Counted from the stretch's first letter, positions 1-10,923 are shown. The stretch is DNA of 64,000 bases from Drosophila miranda (GCF_003369915.1 NW_022881603.1:7857249-7921248), one strand, 5' to 3'. A program made the numbers and translations. Notes: generated by a model not told the origin, from the letters alone.

Positions 1-641
1 CCTTTGTGGGGGCGGAAGTGGGCGGGGCGAAGTTTTGAAATATTTTTGTAGCAGTGACATATCACAGAAGTCTGGATCCAAAACATCGTTGCTCTAGCTC
101 TTATAGTCTTTGAGCACTAGGCGCTGAAGGGGACGGACAGACGGACGGACGGACGGACGGACGGACGGACGGTCGGACGGACAGACGGACAGACAGACAG
201 GGCTCAATCGACTCGGCTATTGATGCTGAGTAACCAAATTTGGTATCCGCACTTCTGTTAGATCTCACTATAAAACGTATATCTCAGAATTTCGCCCCAC
301 CCCCTTCCGCCCCTACAAAGGACGAAAATCTGTTGCATCCACAATATTGCAGATTCGAGAAAACTAAAAGCGCAGAATCATAGATAATGACCATATCTAT
401 CAGATTGCTGAATCTGGATCAGATCGGATCATTTTTGTAGCCAAAAGAAAGAAATCAATTTTCAGTGGCTACGCAGCGCCCGACGTCACGCTCAGACTGA
501 TTTTCTGTCTCTCTCGCACGCACTCTTTGTCGTGTGGTTCAATATTAGCGGCGTCTGCCGCAGGAGAGCCATACTGACTTAGTATCGGGTATAACTGTAG
601 AGTTGCGGTGTCCGCAGCAACTCACAACGTTCCACCTCGTT
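1..641. mobile_element. DINE-1-like (ISY/mini-me) element, head-to-head chimera
   Basis: The first ~224 bases are the 5' half of the element on the minus strand, including the GTCY tract (read as GGAC/AGAC at about 135-200). From about 225 the 3' half follows on the plus strand, ending in the subterminal AGTATCGGGTATA and the terminal hairpin before CTCGTT. The switch is seen inside 'TTGATGCTGA/GTAACCAAA'. The left end is cut by the window. An inversion or recombination between two DINEs is inferred. Confidence 0.85.
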
Positions 642-802
642 TTTTTTTTATTTTTTTTATTTTTTTTTATTAAGCGTTGAATCCGTACATTGCATATAAC
701 GTATCTTAACATCACTGGTAAATAATATTGGGGTAGCCAAACCTAATGCTAAATGCGAGACGACTTACAAAAAATATAATATTATAATATTGGGAGGGAA
801 AC

Positions 803-3523
803 TTAGAGTTGGCCAATAGTTTTGGCAAAACCCAATCTCTTCAACCGCCTCAAAGGCCTGGCAGGTAGTAATCGTCTGGCGAGCATACTATGGTGTCTAA
901 TTAGCCTGTCACTGTATCTGCTGGTGTGCCTTTCAATCTGCTCCTCTACTGTATGCAGATTCAAATCCCGATGTAGGGTGGAGCCGCGCACGTACCAAGG
1001 GCAGTTCGTTATTTGCCTCATGGCGCGATTCTGCAAGACCTGTATCCGTTTATAGTTCGATTTGGCAGCTATACCCCAAATCTGCACACCGTAGAGCCAG
1101 ATCGGGGCTACACAGTGTACATAAACTGCTCTTTTGGCTCTCAGTGACATGGTGCTTCTTCTGTTAATCAGCCACCGCAATTGCTGCATTCTTTGCCCAC
1201 ATTTACGAGCCGTAGCTTTCAAGTGTGGACCAAAAGTAAGACGCTTATCAAGGGTGATACCGAGATACTTTGCTTGCTCTGGTTGGTCCAAAGTTACGCC
1301 TTCAAACTTTATGGGTGGGGTGTGGTCTATGAGCGCTTTCAGGGTGAAGCATGGATTGGTGGTCTTCAGTGGGTTGACTTTTAAATTCCATCTTTTGCAC
1401 CAAGCTGCCAAAGAGTAGAGGTACTCTTGGAGACCATCTGCTGCCTCAAGGCGGCACTTGGAGCTATAGAGCAGTGCTATATCGTCCGCGTAGGTAGCAA
1501 GCAGAGCCTTACGGGGGGCCTCCATATGTTGCTTGCTTGGGGAGGGTAGATCTGCAGTATAGATAGAGTAAAGCAGCGGGCCAAGGACGCTGCCCTGTGG
1601 AACTCCAGCTCTCATTTGGCAAGGTGTTGAATGTGTGTTCCTGAACCTGACCATAAACTGACGTCCTTCCAAGTATGATCGTAGGACACCGTAGTATGGT
1701 GCTGGGAACAGTTTTTTAATTTTGCTCAGTAGGCCGATATGCCAAACTCTATCGAAGGCTTGCTGCATATCAATGAAGACTGCATTGCAGTATTCTAGAT
1801 CATCATAGGCCTGTAGGATGTGTCCTGCCAATCTGTGGACTTGCTCCGCTGTGCCGTGTCCCTCCCGAAAGCCAAACTGGTGATCCGGCAAGATACGGCA
1901 TTCCTTGATTATACTACCAAGACGATTGGCAAGAAGCCTCTCCCATACCTTAGATAAGGAAGACAAAAGACTTATTGGCCGATACGACTCAGGGTCGTCC
2001 TCCGGTTTTCCAGGCTTATGGATCATCAGGATTGTTGCTATCTTCCACTGCTTAGGGAAAAACTGCATCCTTAACATGGCGTTAAAAATGAGCACTATGT
2101 AGAGTATCGCCCGAGTAGGCAATGCTTTCAGTGTGGAATTGCACACTCTGTCAATGCCAGGAGCCTTCTTCCTCGGTAGGGACTTGATGACTTTAACAAT
2201 CTCCTCAGGCCTGGCTGGTTTAATGGGTAAGGCCATTTGTAGAGGTGTTTGCAGACTATCTTTTGTCTCTTTGTACTGCGCCTCCGTGGCGAATTGGTAA
2301 TGGGTGAACCTGTCCCCTAAATGATGTGCAAACGAATTGGCCTGCTCTTCTTCGTTTCTAGCAAGTTCACCGTTGGGACACCGGATGGGAATCTGTCTGA
2401 ACGGTTGTCTCTTAAGAGACTTAGTGGTCTTCCAAAGCGAATATCCAGCATCCACGGTGTAATCCATGGAAGCAAGCTTTTGTTCAAAGAAGTTGCTTCG
2501 AAGTTCTCTCAGGGTGTTTCGAAGTTGCTTGGCAGCCCGGTTCCATAGAATTCGGTCCCATGGGTCTTGAGATCGGATTGCGCGTCTGCGAAGTCTCCTT
2601 TTTTGTGACAAAAGCTCTCTGGCCTCTCTTGTAAGAACTATTCCATAGGCGGCGCTTGTCGGAGGATGCGAGGGCGTTGAGGCAGCAGCAGCCATGTGTA
2701 TGGGCTCTTTGATGTTATCTACAGCCATCTCGATATCTTCCTCAGAGTTTAGCGTGACGTTCAGTTGAATCGACCTCTCCAAATGTTGCCTAAATGCGAG
2801 CAGATCAGTGTGCTTGGTGACTAGATGAGGGCTTGGATTTTCTATAATGCCATCTGTTTTAATGCTGATGACTAAGGCCAGAGGGTCGGAGTCCAGATCC
2901 CAGCTCTGACTTATTGTTGCTCGAGAATCCGGAATACCATGATGTACTGCGAAGTCTATGCAGGACGGCGTGTGATTGAGTACATATGGGTACCTGGTTG
3001 GTGATCCAGTTGCAAGGATCTTAGCGCCAGTAGCAGAGATGGCTTCCGCTAGCTCTCGCCCGCTAGGGGAATTGTAAGTGTCTCCCCACAGCCAGTGTCG
3101 GGCACTCCAGTCACCACCAACCAAATACCTTTGCCCGCAAGCACGGAGTGCATCGATGTAATGTCTTTCCTCAATCCTGACTCTGGGAGGGCAGTAAATG
3201 GCGCTGAACGCCACATCGCCCAGTCCTTTGGCTACTTTTACTGCTGACATTTGCATGCTGCGTGTCTCAATGACCCTTTGTGGAAAATGACGAAGCGAAG
3301 TCTTAACTAAAACCGCAGCTCCACCAACGTTATTATTATTCCGCGATGGCTTGAAGGCTGGATAGAAGGCATATCCATGTATTTTTACAGCTGCCCCTCT
3401 TTTAATTCTGATCTCCGTCAAAAGAAGAATGTCAACGCTATTCTTGTGCGCGAAGAGCTCAACTTCTTTTGCTTTCCCTGAAATGCCGTTAGCATTCCAG
3501 ATGAGAACCTTTAGTGGGTTCAT
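803..3523 (-). CDS. Jockey-type ORF2: APE-like endonuclease and reverse transcriptase
   Basis: This 906-codon reading frame is unbroken. An APE-type endonuclease domain occupies residues ~1-220 (N12 in WNANG, E37 in LLLTE, D138 in GGDW). A reverse transcriptase follows at ~440-720, with HKPGKPEDDPESYRPISLL, the first catalytic Asp in MQQAFD, the VPQGSVLGP box and YADD at 678-681. A C-terminal ~170-residue extension is usual for Jockey. In the family, ORF2 nicks target DNA and primes reverse transcription there. The start codon overlaps the ORF1 stop as ATGA. Two endonuclease positions look non-canonical: S140 where the GDxN motif has Asn, and P214 where the SDH motif has His. The frame is open but nicking activity is doubtful. 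Jockey itself, or a close relative, cannot be separated by eye. Confidence 0.9.
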   Translation of the reverse strand: MNPLKVLIWNANGISGKAKEVELFAHKNSVDILLLTEIRIKRGAAVKIHGYAFYPAFKPSRNNNNVGGAAVLVKTSLRHFPQRVIETRSMQMSAVKVAKGLGDVAFSAIYCPPRVRIEERHYIDALRACGQRYLVGGDWSARHWLWGDTYNSPSGRELAEAISATGAKILATGSPTRYPYVLNHTPSCIDFAVHHGIPDSRATISQSWDLDSDPLALVISIKTDGIIENPSPHLVTKHTDLLAFRQHLERSIQLNVTLNSEEDIEMAVDNIKEPIHMAAAASTPSHPPTSAAYGIVLTREARELLSQKRRLRRRAIRSQDPWDRILWNRAAKQLRNTLRELRSNFFEQKLASMDYTVDAGYSLWKTTKSLKRQPFRQIPIRCPNGELARNEEEQANSFAHHLGDRFTHYQFATEAQYKETKDSLQTPLQMALPIKPARPEEIVKVIKSLPRKKAPGIDRVCNSTLKALPTRAILYIVLIFNAMLRMQFFPKQWKIATILMIHKPGKPEDDPESYRPISLLSSLSKVWERLLANRLGSIIKECRILPDHQFGFREGHGTAEQVHRLAGHILQAYDDLEYCNAVFIDMQQAFDRVWHIGLLSKIKKLFPAPYYGVLRSYLEGRQFMVRFRNTHSTPCQMRAGVPQGSVLGPLLYSIYTADLPSPSKQHMEAPRKALLATYADDIALLYSSKCRLEAADGLQEYLYSLAAWCKRWNLKVNPLKTTNPCFTLKALIDHTPPIKFEGVTLDQPEQAKYLGITLDKRLTFGPHLKATARKCGQRMQQLRWLINRRSTMSLRAKRAVYVHCVAPIWLYGVQIWGIAAKSNYKRIQVLQNRAMRQITNCPWYVRGSTLHRDLNLHTVEEQIERHTSRYSDRLIRHHSMLARRLLPARPLRRLKRLGFAKTIGQL

Positions 3524-5410
3524 TGAGATGCTGAAACGTTGTTCTGGAGCTGAAGATTAGATCCAGCCCATTGCTTAATCGTGTTGGCCAATTCAAAAAC
3601 CATTTTTTCAAGTTTTTCAAGGCGTTGATTGGCTTGACTATTATGCTGCTGCTGTTCTTGCTGCTGTTGCTGTAGCCACATAAGAAACTGCTGCTGCTGC
3701 TGCTGTTGGAGCTGTTGTTGCCATTGTTGAAATTTTGTCTGCTGTTGTTGTAGCAGTGCATGAACTTCATATGAATTCTGTTGCTGTTTATTCAATCCTT
3801 GTGGCTGATGCGCTTGTAGACTATGAAAACGACGCTGAGAAGGTGTAGCAGGTATTGCATTTGAATTACCATTTGCTACGGCAGCATAGGAGGCTCCTGT
3901 ATTACTTCTAGTGCCTACCAAAGGTTGGTGCTGAACAATATTTCGCTGGTACTGCTGTATTGTTGGTCTATTAGCCCCCTTTTTTGTGACTAGACTGCAA
4001 GGTAGGAAACTGTTGCTGGTCTCCAGGAAGTGTGGTAGAGTTAGCATATGCCACTTGATTATTTAAGGGGACATGACCCGTCCTGTTCGTATTAATTGCC
4101 TTCTTTGCGGAGCCCATTGATCGGCGTAGAAACTCCTGATACCATTGCCATCCTTTGTAACTGGCCATATGGCTTCCAGAGCAGTGAATGCACGTTGGCT
4201 GTGCATCTAGGGGGCGTGTGCATTGTGAGGTTTGGTGATTTTCACCGCATCTGGCACAGTTGTGATGTCGGCGGCAGTATTTGGCTGTGTGGCCGAAATC
4301 CTGGCATCGACGACATTGAGCAATCTCTGTGGATTTTCGCATCCTTTCAATCCTTATTTTTTGGCGGCAAAGGGTCTTGACTTGGTAAATTTCGTTAATT
4401 TTTGCACAAGGCTTAATATTAATGAAAAAAATATTAAGTTTTTCATCCTTGTTAGTCCTTGAGCTTGGATTATGGATGTGAAGGACCTCGAAGCCCAACA
4501 TTTTAAAATCGGCGGTAATATCATTGTTTAGGGTGCTATGATGTAGGTCTCTTACAACAATTCTATGAGGCTTTTCAGTCTGCAATTGGTATGTGTGGAA
4601 TTCTATTCCAATGGCATCGAAACAATCCACAATTGCTCTATAGGTATCACTGTCTTTGGGGAGGATTCTGACCGTTTCCCCCTGGTTAGCTTTGACGACA
4701 ACGTTATTCAAATTTGCAACGCCCTTTATGACATCAAATAAGTCATTTAAGTTGCTAATATTGACAACTATTTGCGGTGGTTTTGGAGGGCCTTTAAGCT
4801 GATTACCAGAGCTCGTTGATTCTCCTTGAAGACACTGGTCTGTATTAACTGCTTCATAAAGGTGTTCATCCAGTTGGTCATTTCCAGCGTCTGCATCTAC
4901 ATTCATCCGAACTTCCTCATTATTACTATCACTTGGGATGTTCGTGTCAAGAATGGAAAATCTGTTGTTGGTGTTTGCCTGTTGGCTTGTAGTGGGGGGC
5001 AAGCCCAGGTCCCGGCCGCCGCTCCCTCGTTTAGATTTAGATTACAAAGTCTGATCGTTTTTTCTTTTGCCCGTTCTCCGGTTTTGAGCATCCAGAAGTC
5101 GTTCGGCAGCAGTGCGAAGTGTTTTTGCCTCAGTGTCGTCGGGGCATGTGGATATGGAGTTTTCTTGGCTATCAAAGCTTAGTGCAGGGCAGATACTGCT
5201 TATTGTAGCAGTTGCCATGGTGTAGGTGGTGTTGTTGGTGGGACTAGTGAATGTTACTGTTGTTGTGGTTTCTGTGCATGTAGAGCGTTCAGCCTCTGAA
5301 CGGTACTCAGAACGAATCTCAGAAGGTAATTTGCCTGATATTAGAAGCATTCTCTCATGATCAGTCCGCTTATTTCTAAGCCGAGAGTCAGATGAACTAT
5401 TCGCATTCAT
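3520..5410 (-). pseudogene. Jockey-type ORF1 (gag-like nucleic-acid binding protein), broken
   Basis: ORF1 would run from ATG at 5410 to the TGA at 3520-3522, about 630 codons. It is interrupted twice. An in-frame TAA lies at 5042-5044, about codon 123; the downstream segment 5002-3971 is in the same frame. A frameshift lies in the homopolymer run near 3977-3986, where the SSHKKGG frame passes to the frame starting ANRPTIQQ. Visible parts in order are a Ser/Thr-rich N-terminus, a central gag domain, three closely spaced cysteine knuckles (CRRCQDFGHTAKYC, CARCGENHQTSQC, CIHCSGSH) and a C-terminal Gln-rich, coiled-coil-prone tail. In Jockey elements this protein binds the RNA and forms the particle with ORF2. 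The damage suggests this copy no longer moves unaided. Confidence 0.8.
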
Positions 5411-5650
5411 TATACCGTAGCTGATAAGCGAAGTTTTTATTGCGCAGACTGAGGGGAATGTCTTGCCCGAAGGGCAGTGAATACAGTTGTAAAAACGTTC
5501 ACAAATGTGTTTTTTGTTTTAGTCCAATTGCCGACACCGCGCAAAGCAGCACCCGAATTTACGATGTATGCTATTTTTAGCACACAAGAGAATGCTCCGC
5601 TAAAGCAGAATAAAGAAAACAACTTTGCACAAGCGCGACACAACCGATCT

Positions 5651-5840
5651 CTATGAAAGTTGATTCGAGACTATTAATTATTATTATAATAATAATAATT
5701 CCTCATAGAGTTGGTAAAAGAAACGATAGTGCTATAGTACCATCAATATTATGGTTGAAAAATTAGCCGATCGTCGGATGTTTCGGAAGCGCAAAATAGT
5801 TCAGTTAGTAAAAAAATTATGGCTCTACTGGGTTGATTTT
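5651..5840. other. Short AT-rich unique segment
   Basis: It contains an ATTATTATTATAATAATAATAATT near-palindrome at about 5676-5700 and otherwise no reading frame or repeat I recognise. It lies between the Jockey 5' end and the next DINE. Confidence 0.4.
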
Positions 5841-6931
5841 TATACCCGATACTCAAAATGAGTATTGGGGTATATTAGATTTGTGGTAAAAGTGGATGTG
5901 TGTAACGTCCAGAAGGAATCGTTTCCGACCCCATAAAGTATATATATTCTTGATCAGCATCAATAGCCGAGTCGATTGAGCCATGTCTGTCTGTCCGTCT
6001 GTCCGTCTGTCCGTCCGTCCGTCTGTCCGTCCCCTTCAGCGCCTAATGCTCAAAGACTATAAGAGCTAGAGCAACGATGTTTTGGATCCAGACTTCTGTG
6101 ATATGTCACTGCTACAAAAATATTTCAAAACTTCGCCCCGCCCACTTCCGCCCCCACAAAGGACGAAAATCTGTGGCATCCACAATTTTAAAGATATGAG
6201 AAAACCAAAAACGCAGAATCGTAGAGAATGACCATATCTTTTAGACTGCAGAATCTGAATTGGATCGTTATATTATTATAGCCAGCATCAAGAAAACAAT
6301 TTCATTTTTTGTCGCCCTGTCTCTCTCTAACACACACGTAGCATAGCCGGCTTTGCTTAGAGTAAAACATTAGCGCCTAGATCTCAGAGACTATAAAAGC
6401 TAGAGCAACCAAATTTGGTATCCACACTCCTAATATATCGGACCGAGACGAGTTTGTTTCAAAATTTCGCCACACCCTCTTCCGCCCCCGCAAAGGATGC
6501 AAATCTGGGGATATTCACAAATCTCAGAGACTATTAAGGCTAGAGTAACCAAATTTAGTATCCGCACTCCTGTTAGATCTCACTATAAAACGTATATATC
6601 CAAATTTCGCAACACCCCCTTCCGCCCCCACAAAGGACGAAAATCTGTTGCATCCAAAATCGCAGAATCATAGATAATGACCATATCTATCAGATTGCTG
6701 AATCTGGATCAGATCAGATCATTTTTATAGCCAAAAGGAACAAATCAATTTGCAGTGGCTACGCAGCGCGTGACGTAACGCTCTGACTGATTTTCTGTCT
6801 CTCTAGCACGCACTCTTTGTCGTGTCGTTTAATATTAGCGGCGTCTGCCGGAGGAGAGCCATACTGACTTAGTATCCGGTATAACTGTAGAGTTGCGGTG
6901 TCCGCAGCAACTCACAACGTTCCCCCTCGTT
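5841..6931 (+). mobile_element. DINE-1-like element, full length
   Basis: It starts TATACCCGATACTCAAAATGAGTATTGGGG and has the GTCY tract at about 5985-6032. The 3' subterminal repeat and hairpin (GAGTTGCGG/CCGCAGCAACTC) precede CCCCCTCGTT. It contains no transposase ORF, so it is non-autonomous. Confidence 0.9.
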
Positions 6932-8222
6932 TGTAATGTTTTTGAAAAAATTAATAAATAGCTGTTAAAAACGTGTTCTGAAAACTTTCTTGCTATATTA
7001 ATAATGAATCAATCTATGCAAAAAAAATTATTTCATATAAATCGGTAAGTTGGTTAAAAAGATATAGCGGTTTGACTTTTGAAAATTGTTGAACCTATTC
7101 AGTTGAGCGGCACTGTATGTATTTACGTATACATATGTAGTTACATACATATATGAACATTCTTAAGGTACATACATATATCCTCTATTTATATTTTATT
7201 ACAATAATTATATTATTGTAATATTTTATATTTTGTGGTATAAATCAAACAAATAACAGCTTTTATTTTATTTCCCGCGCCCTAGTGTACCATACCCCCA
7301 CGCCCTGCCCATTCTTCATTTGTTTTTTGGCGGTAGGTCAGCTAATCAAAAGACCCAAAACAAGAACCAAACTCAAATTTCAGTTCTAGCGGCCAGCAAT
7401 ACTAAACACACACACGCAAAGTACGTGAGAATGCATGTGCACCCATACACTAAAACATGCTGGTGGCAAAACAGAACTAGACCTGAGAGAGTTCAAAAAA
7501 TCTGAAAAAGCATACAATCACATATTTTTGTCGAAACATATTGCGTGTGTACTAACACATGCAAAGATGTTCTCTCTGCGCTCTCTCTCTCATGATGACG
7601 TCACTCTGGGGTACTGAACGCGCTAGCCAGTGTGTGACGCTTTCGTTGTATGGTTAGTGGCCATACTGACTTAGTATCGGGTATATTCCCGATATTCCGG
7701 CTGTCTGGATACCGGCGCTCCGACCGATCGTCGGCAATTTCATGAACTAATTATTAATTATATCGCTATAGACCCGCTTTTTCTTGTCCGATCTGGGCGT
7801 GTCACGCCTCCTTGTAATCGGGAGATCGTTTGAACCAAGATTGATGATCGCTTGGAGTCAGATTTCCTTCATGGACAATGTTCGGGGAATCAATTTACAA
7901 TCAATTACACATACATATATAACTTTTTTCGAAAACATTACAGCGTTTTATTCTTTAAGCAAGGACATAATGAACAGGATAAATCCTGATGGGCGCCAAA
8001 GATCAGCATAGTGATGTAAGTACACACTTTTGAGACAAATAATTTAATAAATAATTTAAAATATACAATCACTATTACGTACATATGTCTATAGTAAATA
8101 AGCAAACAGCATATCCGCCTCGCTATACTTCCCGTATATTAAAATATACATACATATATCCTGCATGAGACGTGCTCTTATGCCAGAGGCGCATTTCCAT
8201 ATAACCCACATCCACTTAGTCT
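6932..8222. other. Intergenic DNA with an old DINE-like remnant
   Basis: AT-rich unique sequence follows the DINE. Between about 7550 and 7685 there are diverged DINE-like pieces (TGATGACGTCACTCTG, then GCCATACTGACTTAGTATCGGGTAT at about 7661-7685), which look like the degraded 3' end of an older copy. Short ORFs here (for example 7784-8011) have no coding signature. The last part is 3' flank of slv. Confidence 0.5.
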
Positions 8223-9304
8223 CTAAAATGGCACAGCCTGCTCGACTAGCTTATAGCCCTGCCCAGAGTAGCTGCGTGGCGGGTACACCACGAAAAGACT
8301 CAGCTGCAGCATGGACAAGAGGCAGCCGAGAAAGTTGGGTATCTAAAATAAAGTATATGTTTGCAGTTAATAATATATGTCTGGGGAATCATGCGAAAAT
8401 AGGCACCTGGATAAACGAGTCCGATATGAGAATGCCGTATATTAGCCACTGCAGGCTGACCAAGAAAGATGTGGCTATAAGGGGCAGTGGTAGGCTCTCA
8501 GAGTTTTTCGCCCGAATGACGTGCAGCAGAGTGGCCAGGGGGGCAGCAAAGAAACACACGGTGACAATACAGCAGAAAATTCCTGAAAAAGAACAATTAT
8601 TTGATTAATGTAATCATAGGTTCGGATACCTTTTATACCTGTAATGCGTATCATTTCGTCGCGCTGGTCTTCCAGTCGATTGGTATATACGAGGACTGCA
8701 ATCAGTACGGCAAGAACGAATGCAAATTGCCTAACGAAGGCACGTTTGTTCACAGTGAAGATATAGTAGATCAGCGTGTATATCAGAAAGAGTGTTGATC
8801 CAATTATGTTGACCAAAACAATGCTCTGCTCTTCGGTAAGCACGCCGTAACGCAGCCAAAAGCTACAGCTGTTAAAACAAATGGCATTTATTTAAATTGT
8901 TAAAGGCGTGAAAGCGTTCATCAGGTGCATCCAACCCTGTAGACAATGTACACTAGACAATGTATTTCTTGACGTGTTCCACGAACACAATCAACTCTTG
9001 CCCGACAACGACAACCGCAACCAATTCAAATTTATCATAGGATGTCGAGCCATGTGGCCGGCAACGGCAACGTCGACAGTTTATACTTACGATAAGATGC
9101 CGCAAATGAATGGAACTCCGGAAGAGTCGCCAGTGCTCTTCTTTTGTATGTACTTGCGGCATATCATGCTACATGAAAACAAATCGTTATAATTGCTTCA
9201 AAAACATATACATAAATTGGAAATACTTACGCGCCGGACAGAAACTGAAATACGGTGCTGATCACCGCCGTTGTGGACAGCAGCTCATAGGCCACCGCCG
9301 ACAT
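8223..9304 (-). CDS. slv: SWEET-family sugar transporter saliva
   Basis: Five exons on the minus strand: 9304-9231, 9168-9091, 8868-8639, 8582-8407 and 8342-8223. All have GT/AG junctions and compatible phases, giving 225 residues, about the length I recall for D. melanogaster Slv. SWEET proteins are seven-helix membrane carriers built from two MtN3/saliva three-helix repeats joined by a linker helix, and they move sugars down their gradient. Visible signatures are an N-terminal hydrophobic helix, [12 protein letters not shown] after the first helix, [17 protein letters not shown], a central hydrophobic stretch, [15 protein letters not shown] in the second repeat, the aromatic QWLIYG, and a C-terminal [10 protein letters not shown] helix. 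The start ATG is followed by MSAVAYELL. No disruption was seen. It is downstream of the OSER1-like gene on the same strand. Confidence 0.95.
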
Positions 9305-9737
9305 AGTTCTCTTTCTCTTTTTTGCTAGTTATATATTCAAGTTTAACTATTTAAGATAATAATTTACGCGTATGCACAACGTCAACAAAAAATTAAACAG
9401 CTGCAGCTGAGATGGAATATAACACATCGCATAGAATCGATATATCGATAGTCGTTTTGTGCATGGCACATTTAAAACAGGTAGGGTGAAATTTTGATCT
9501 ACCATTTAATGTACCGTTCCTTAAATAATACGTTCTATTGACACTAAATTCTAAATATGTTGCATTGTATAATTTATATTATATTTAATTAGGTGCAAGC
9601 AAAAGACACAAATATATATTTTAACCGACCCCCACCACCCCCCTCATCAAGTACTTAACAAATATTAATTTAAAAATGCACATTCCCATGCCCGCTTATT
9701 CTAAGACATAAGACACAATCAATCCTCCGGCATACAT
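9305..9737. other. Spacer between slv and the OSER1-like gene
   Basis: AT-rich unique DNA holds the 5' flank of slv and the 3' flank of the next minus-strand gene. No repeat or reading frame stands out. The slv promoter must lie here, but no clear core element was identified. Confidence 0.5.
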
Positions 9738-10637
9738 TCAAGTGTACATTCGATCAGCCCATTCCGTCATATTCTTCGGAATATGGACAATGTCGTCAAA
9801 GTAGCTGGAAAGTTCATTGACGTTTACATTATCCGAAGAGCCATTTCCGCTATTTAGATTTTGGCACTCTTGAGTCAGTTCATTGAAATTGTAGGGATTA
9901 CTGGAAACGGTTCTCTCATTGCATATCAAATCGCTGTTCACCCAGTTTTTCGGGCCATCCATTGCCGCCATGTTACTCTGGGTCCAGTCATATTCCTCAG
10001 CCCTCGATTTATTTTCCACATTGTGCAATAACGAATTCTTTAACGCCCAAACCGAACCATTAGCTTGTAGGACAGGTTCAGGAAAGGATGGATGCCGCTG
10101 GATAGAATTGCCTTGAGGAAATTCATGTGAGTTAATCTTCAGTTTGTCCAGCTCGACCGAAAGATCAACCCGGCTAGAGGTAGCTGCTTCAGGACCATTC
10201 TCCTTCCTTTGCTGCAGGTAGTGGTTACTGCTCGCTACCAACCCGAGATTGATTATATTTTCGCACTCTTGAGACAGGACTTTGAAATCGTACGAATGTC
10301 TGGAATCAGTTGTCCTCTCGGTTGACCCATAGTATTCCGCCCAGTTTTCGGAGCATTCCATTGCCGTCTGTTTTCTATGGACCCACTCATATTCCCCAGC
10401 ATTCGATGTGTTATCCACATGTTGCAATGAGGAATGCCTTAGCATACCGACTGCCGAATTGTTAGCTAGGCCAGAAGTTGCTGGCGTGATGGGTGCTGTC
10501 TTCGTCCTGTACCACTCTCTTAATGGATGTCCTTGAATGTGCAAGTTGGCGTGTTCGTGTGCCGATGACTTCAACGCTTCATCCGTTGAGTAAATTTTAA
10601 GTTTTTCCGCCTCGGACAAATTATTATGTCTATACAT
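9738..10637 (-). CDS. Protein with OSER1-like C-terminal motif and an internal repeat
   Basis: A single uninterrupted 299-codon frame. The last ~30 residues (VNELSSYFDDIVHIPKNM, then a MYT end) resemble the conserved tail of oxidative stress-responsive serine-rich protein 1 (OSER1, DUF776 family), which ends in an IPKKM...MAEMMYT pattern. The rest is polar and probably disordered. Two related segments are seen: residues ~80-145 (RHSSLQHVDNTSNAGEYEW ... LSQECENIINLG) and ~198-262 (KNSLLHNVENKSRAEEYDW ... LTQECQNLNSG), a divergent internal duplication. I see no membrane segment or signal peptide. The absence of introns could mean an ancient retrocopy or a naturally single-exon gene. OSER1 has been linked to oxidative stress responses, but the molecular role here is unknown. 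The family call is moderate and rests on the C-terminus only. Confidence 0.65.
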   Translation of the reverse strand: MYRHNNLSEAEKLKIYSTDEALKSSAHEHANLHIQGHPLREWYRTKTAPITPATSGLANNSAVGMLRHSSLQHVDNTSNAGEYEWVHRKQTAMECSENWAEYYGSTERTTDSRHSYDFKVLSQECENIINLGLVASSNHYLQQRKENGPEAATSSRVDLSVELDKLKINSHEFPQGNSIQRHPSFPEPVLQANGSVWALKNSLLHNVENKSRAEEYDWTQSNMAAMDGPKNWVNSDLICNERTVSSNPYNFNELTQECQNLNSGNGSSDNVNVNELSSYFDDIVHIPKNMTEWADRMYT

Positions 10638-10923
10638 TGTGTGTAGTGTAGAAGCCCAGATGTGTTTTCAGTGAGAGATACAAATATTCAAGGGCCTACT
10701 TGCACGGTAAAGCTTACTTCAAGTATGACTGAAAAAGGTCCATCAAAGGAACATCCCATTTCGTGTATAACAACAACAATGTAAAATTGACCTAAATATT
10801 TTTGCACCTTGGCATGCACAAGGCCAGAAAGTCTATATCGTAACTTATCTGTTTATTCATTTTATTCGTATCTAATTTCCTATTACTCTAATTTACACAC
10901 TAAATAATGCCGATGGGTGTGTT
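10638..10923. other. Spacer between the OSER1-like gene and Mdr49
   Basis: Unique AT-rich DNA: the upstream flank of the OSER1-like gene and the 3' flank of Mdr49. Nothing else is seen. Confidence 0.4.

Larger units (their letters stand above)
642..5650 (-). mobile_element. Jockey-clade non-LTR retrotransposon, near full length
   Basis: A minus-strand element with gag-like ORF1, EN-RT ORF2, a short 3' UTR (about 675-802) and an A-rich tail seen as T-runs at about 640-672. About 240 bases upstream of ORF1 probably form the 5' UTR with its internal promoter; the exact 5' end is not certain. The tail directly abuts the terminus of the DINE at 1-641, so insertion next to or into that DINE is inferred. 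No target-site duplication could be matched. The Jockey-clade assignment rests on the APE endonuclease, the RT motifs, the CCHC gag and the ATGA overlap of the two ORFs. Confidence 0.85.

Noticed and set aside
5670..5705. ATTATTATTATAATAATAATAATT as a structured RNA or origin
   Set aside because: Simple AT repeat without further support.
5985..6035. GTCTGTCCGTCCGTC tracts as a possible CRISPR or satellite array
   Set aside because: They are short GTCY microsatellites internal to each DINE, with no spacers.
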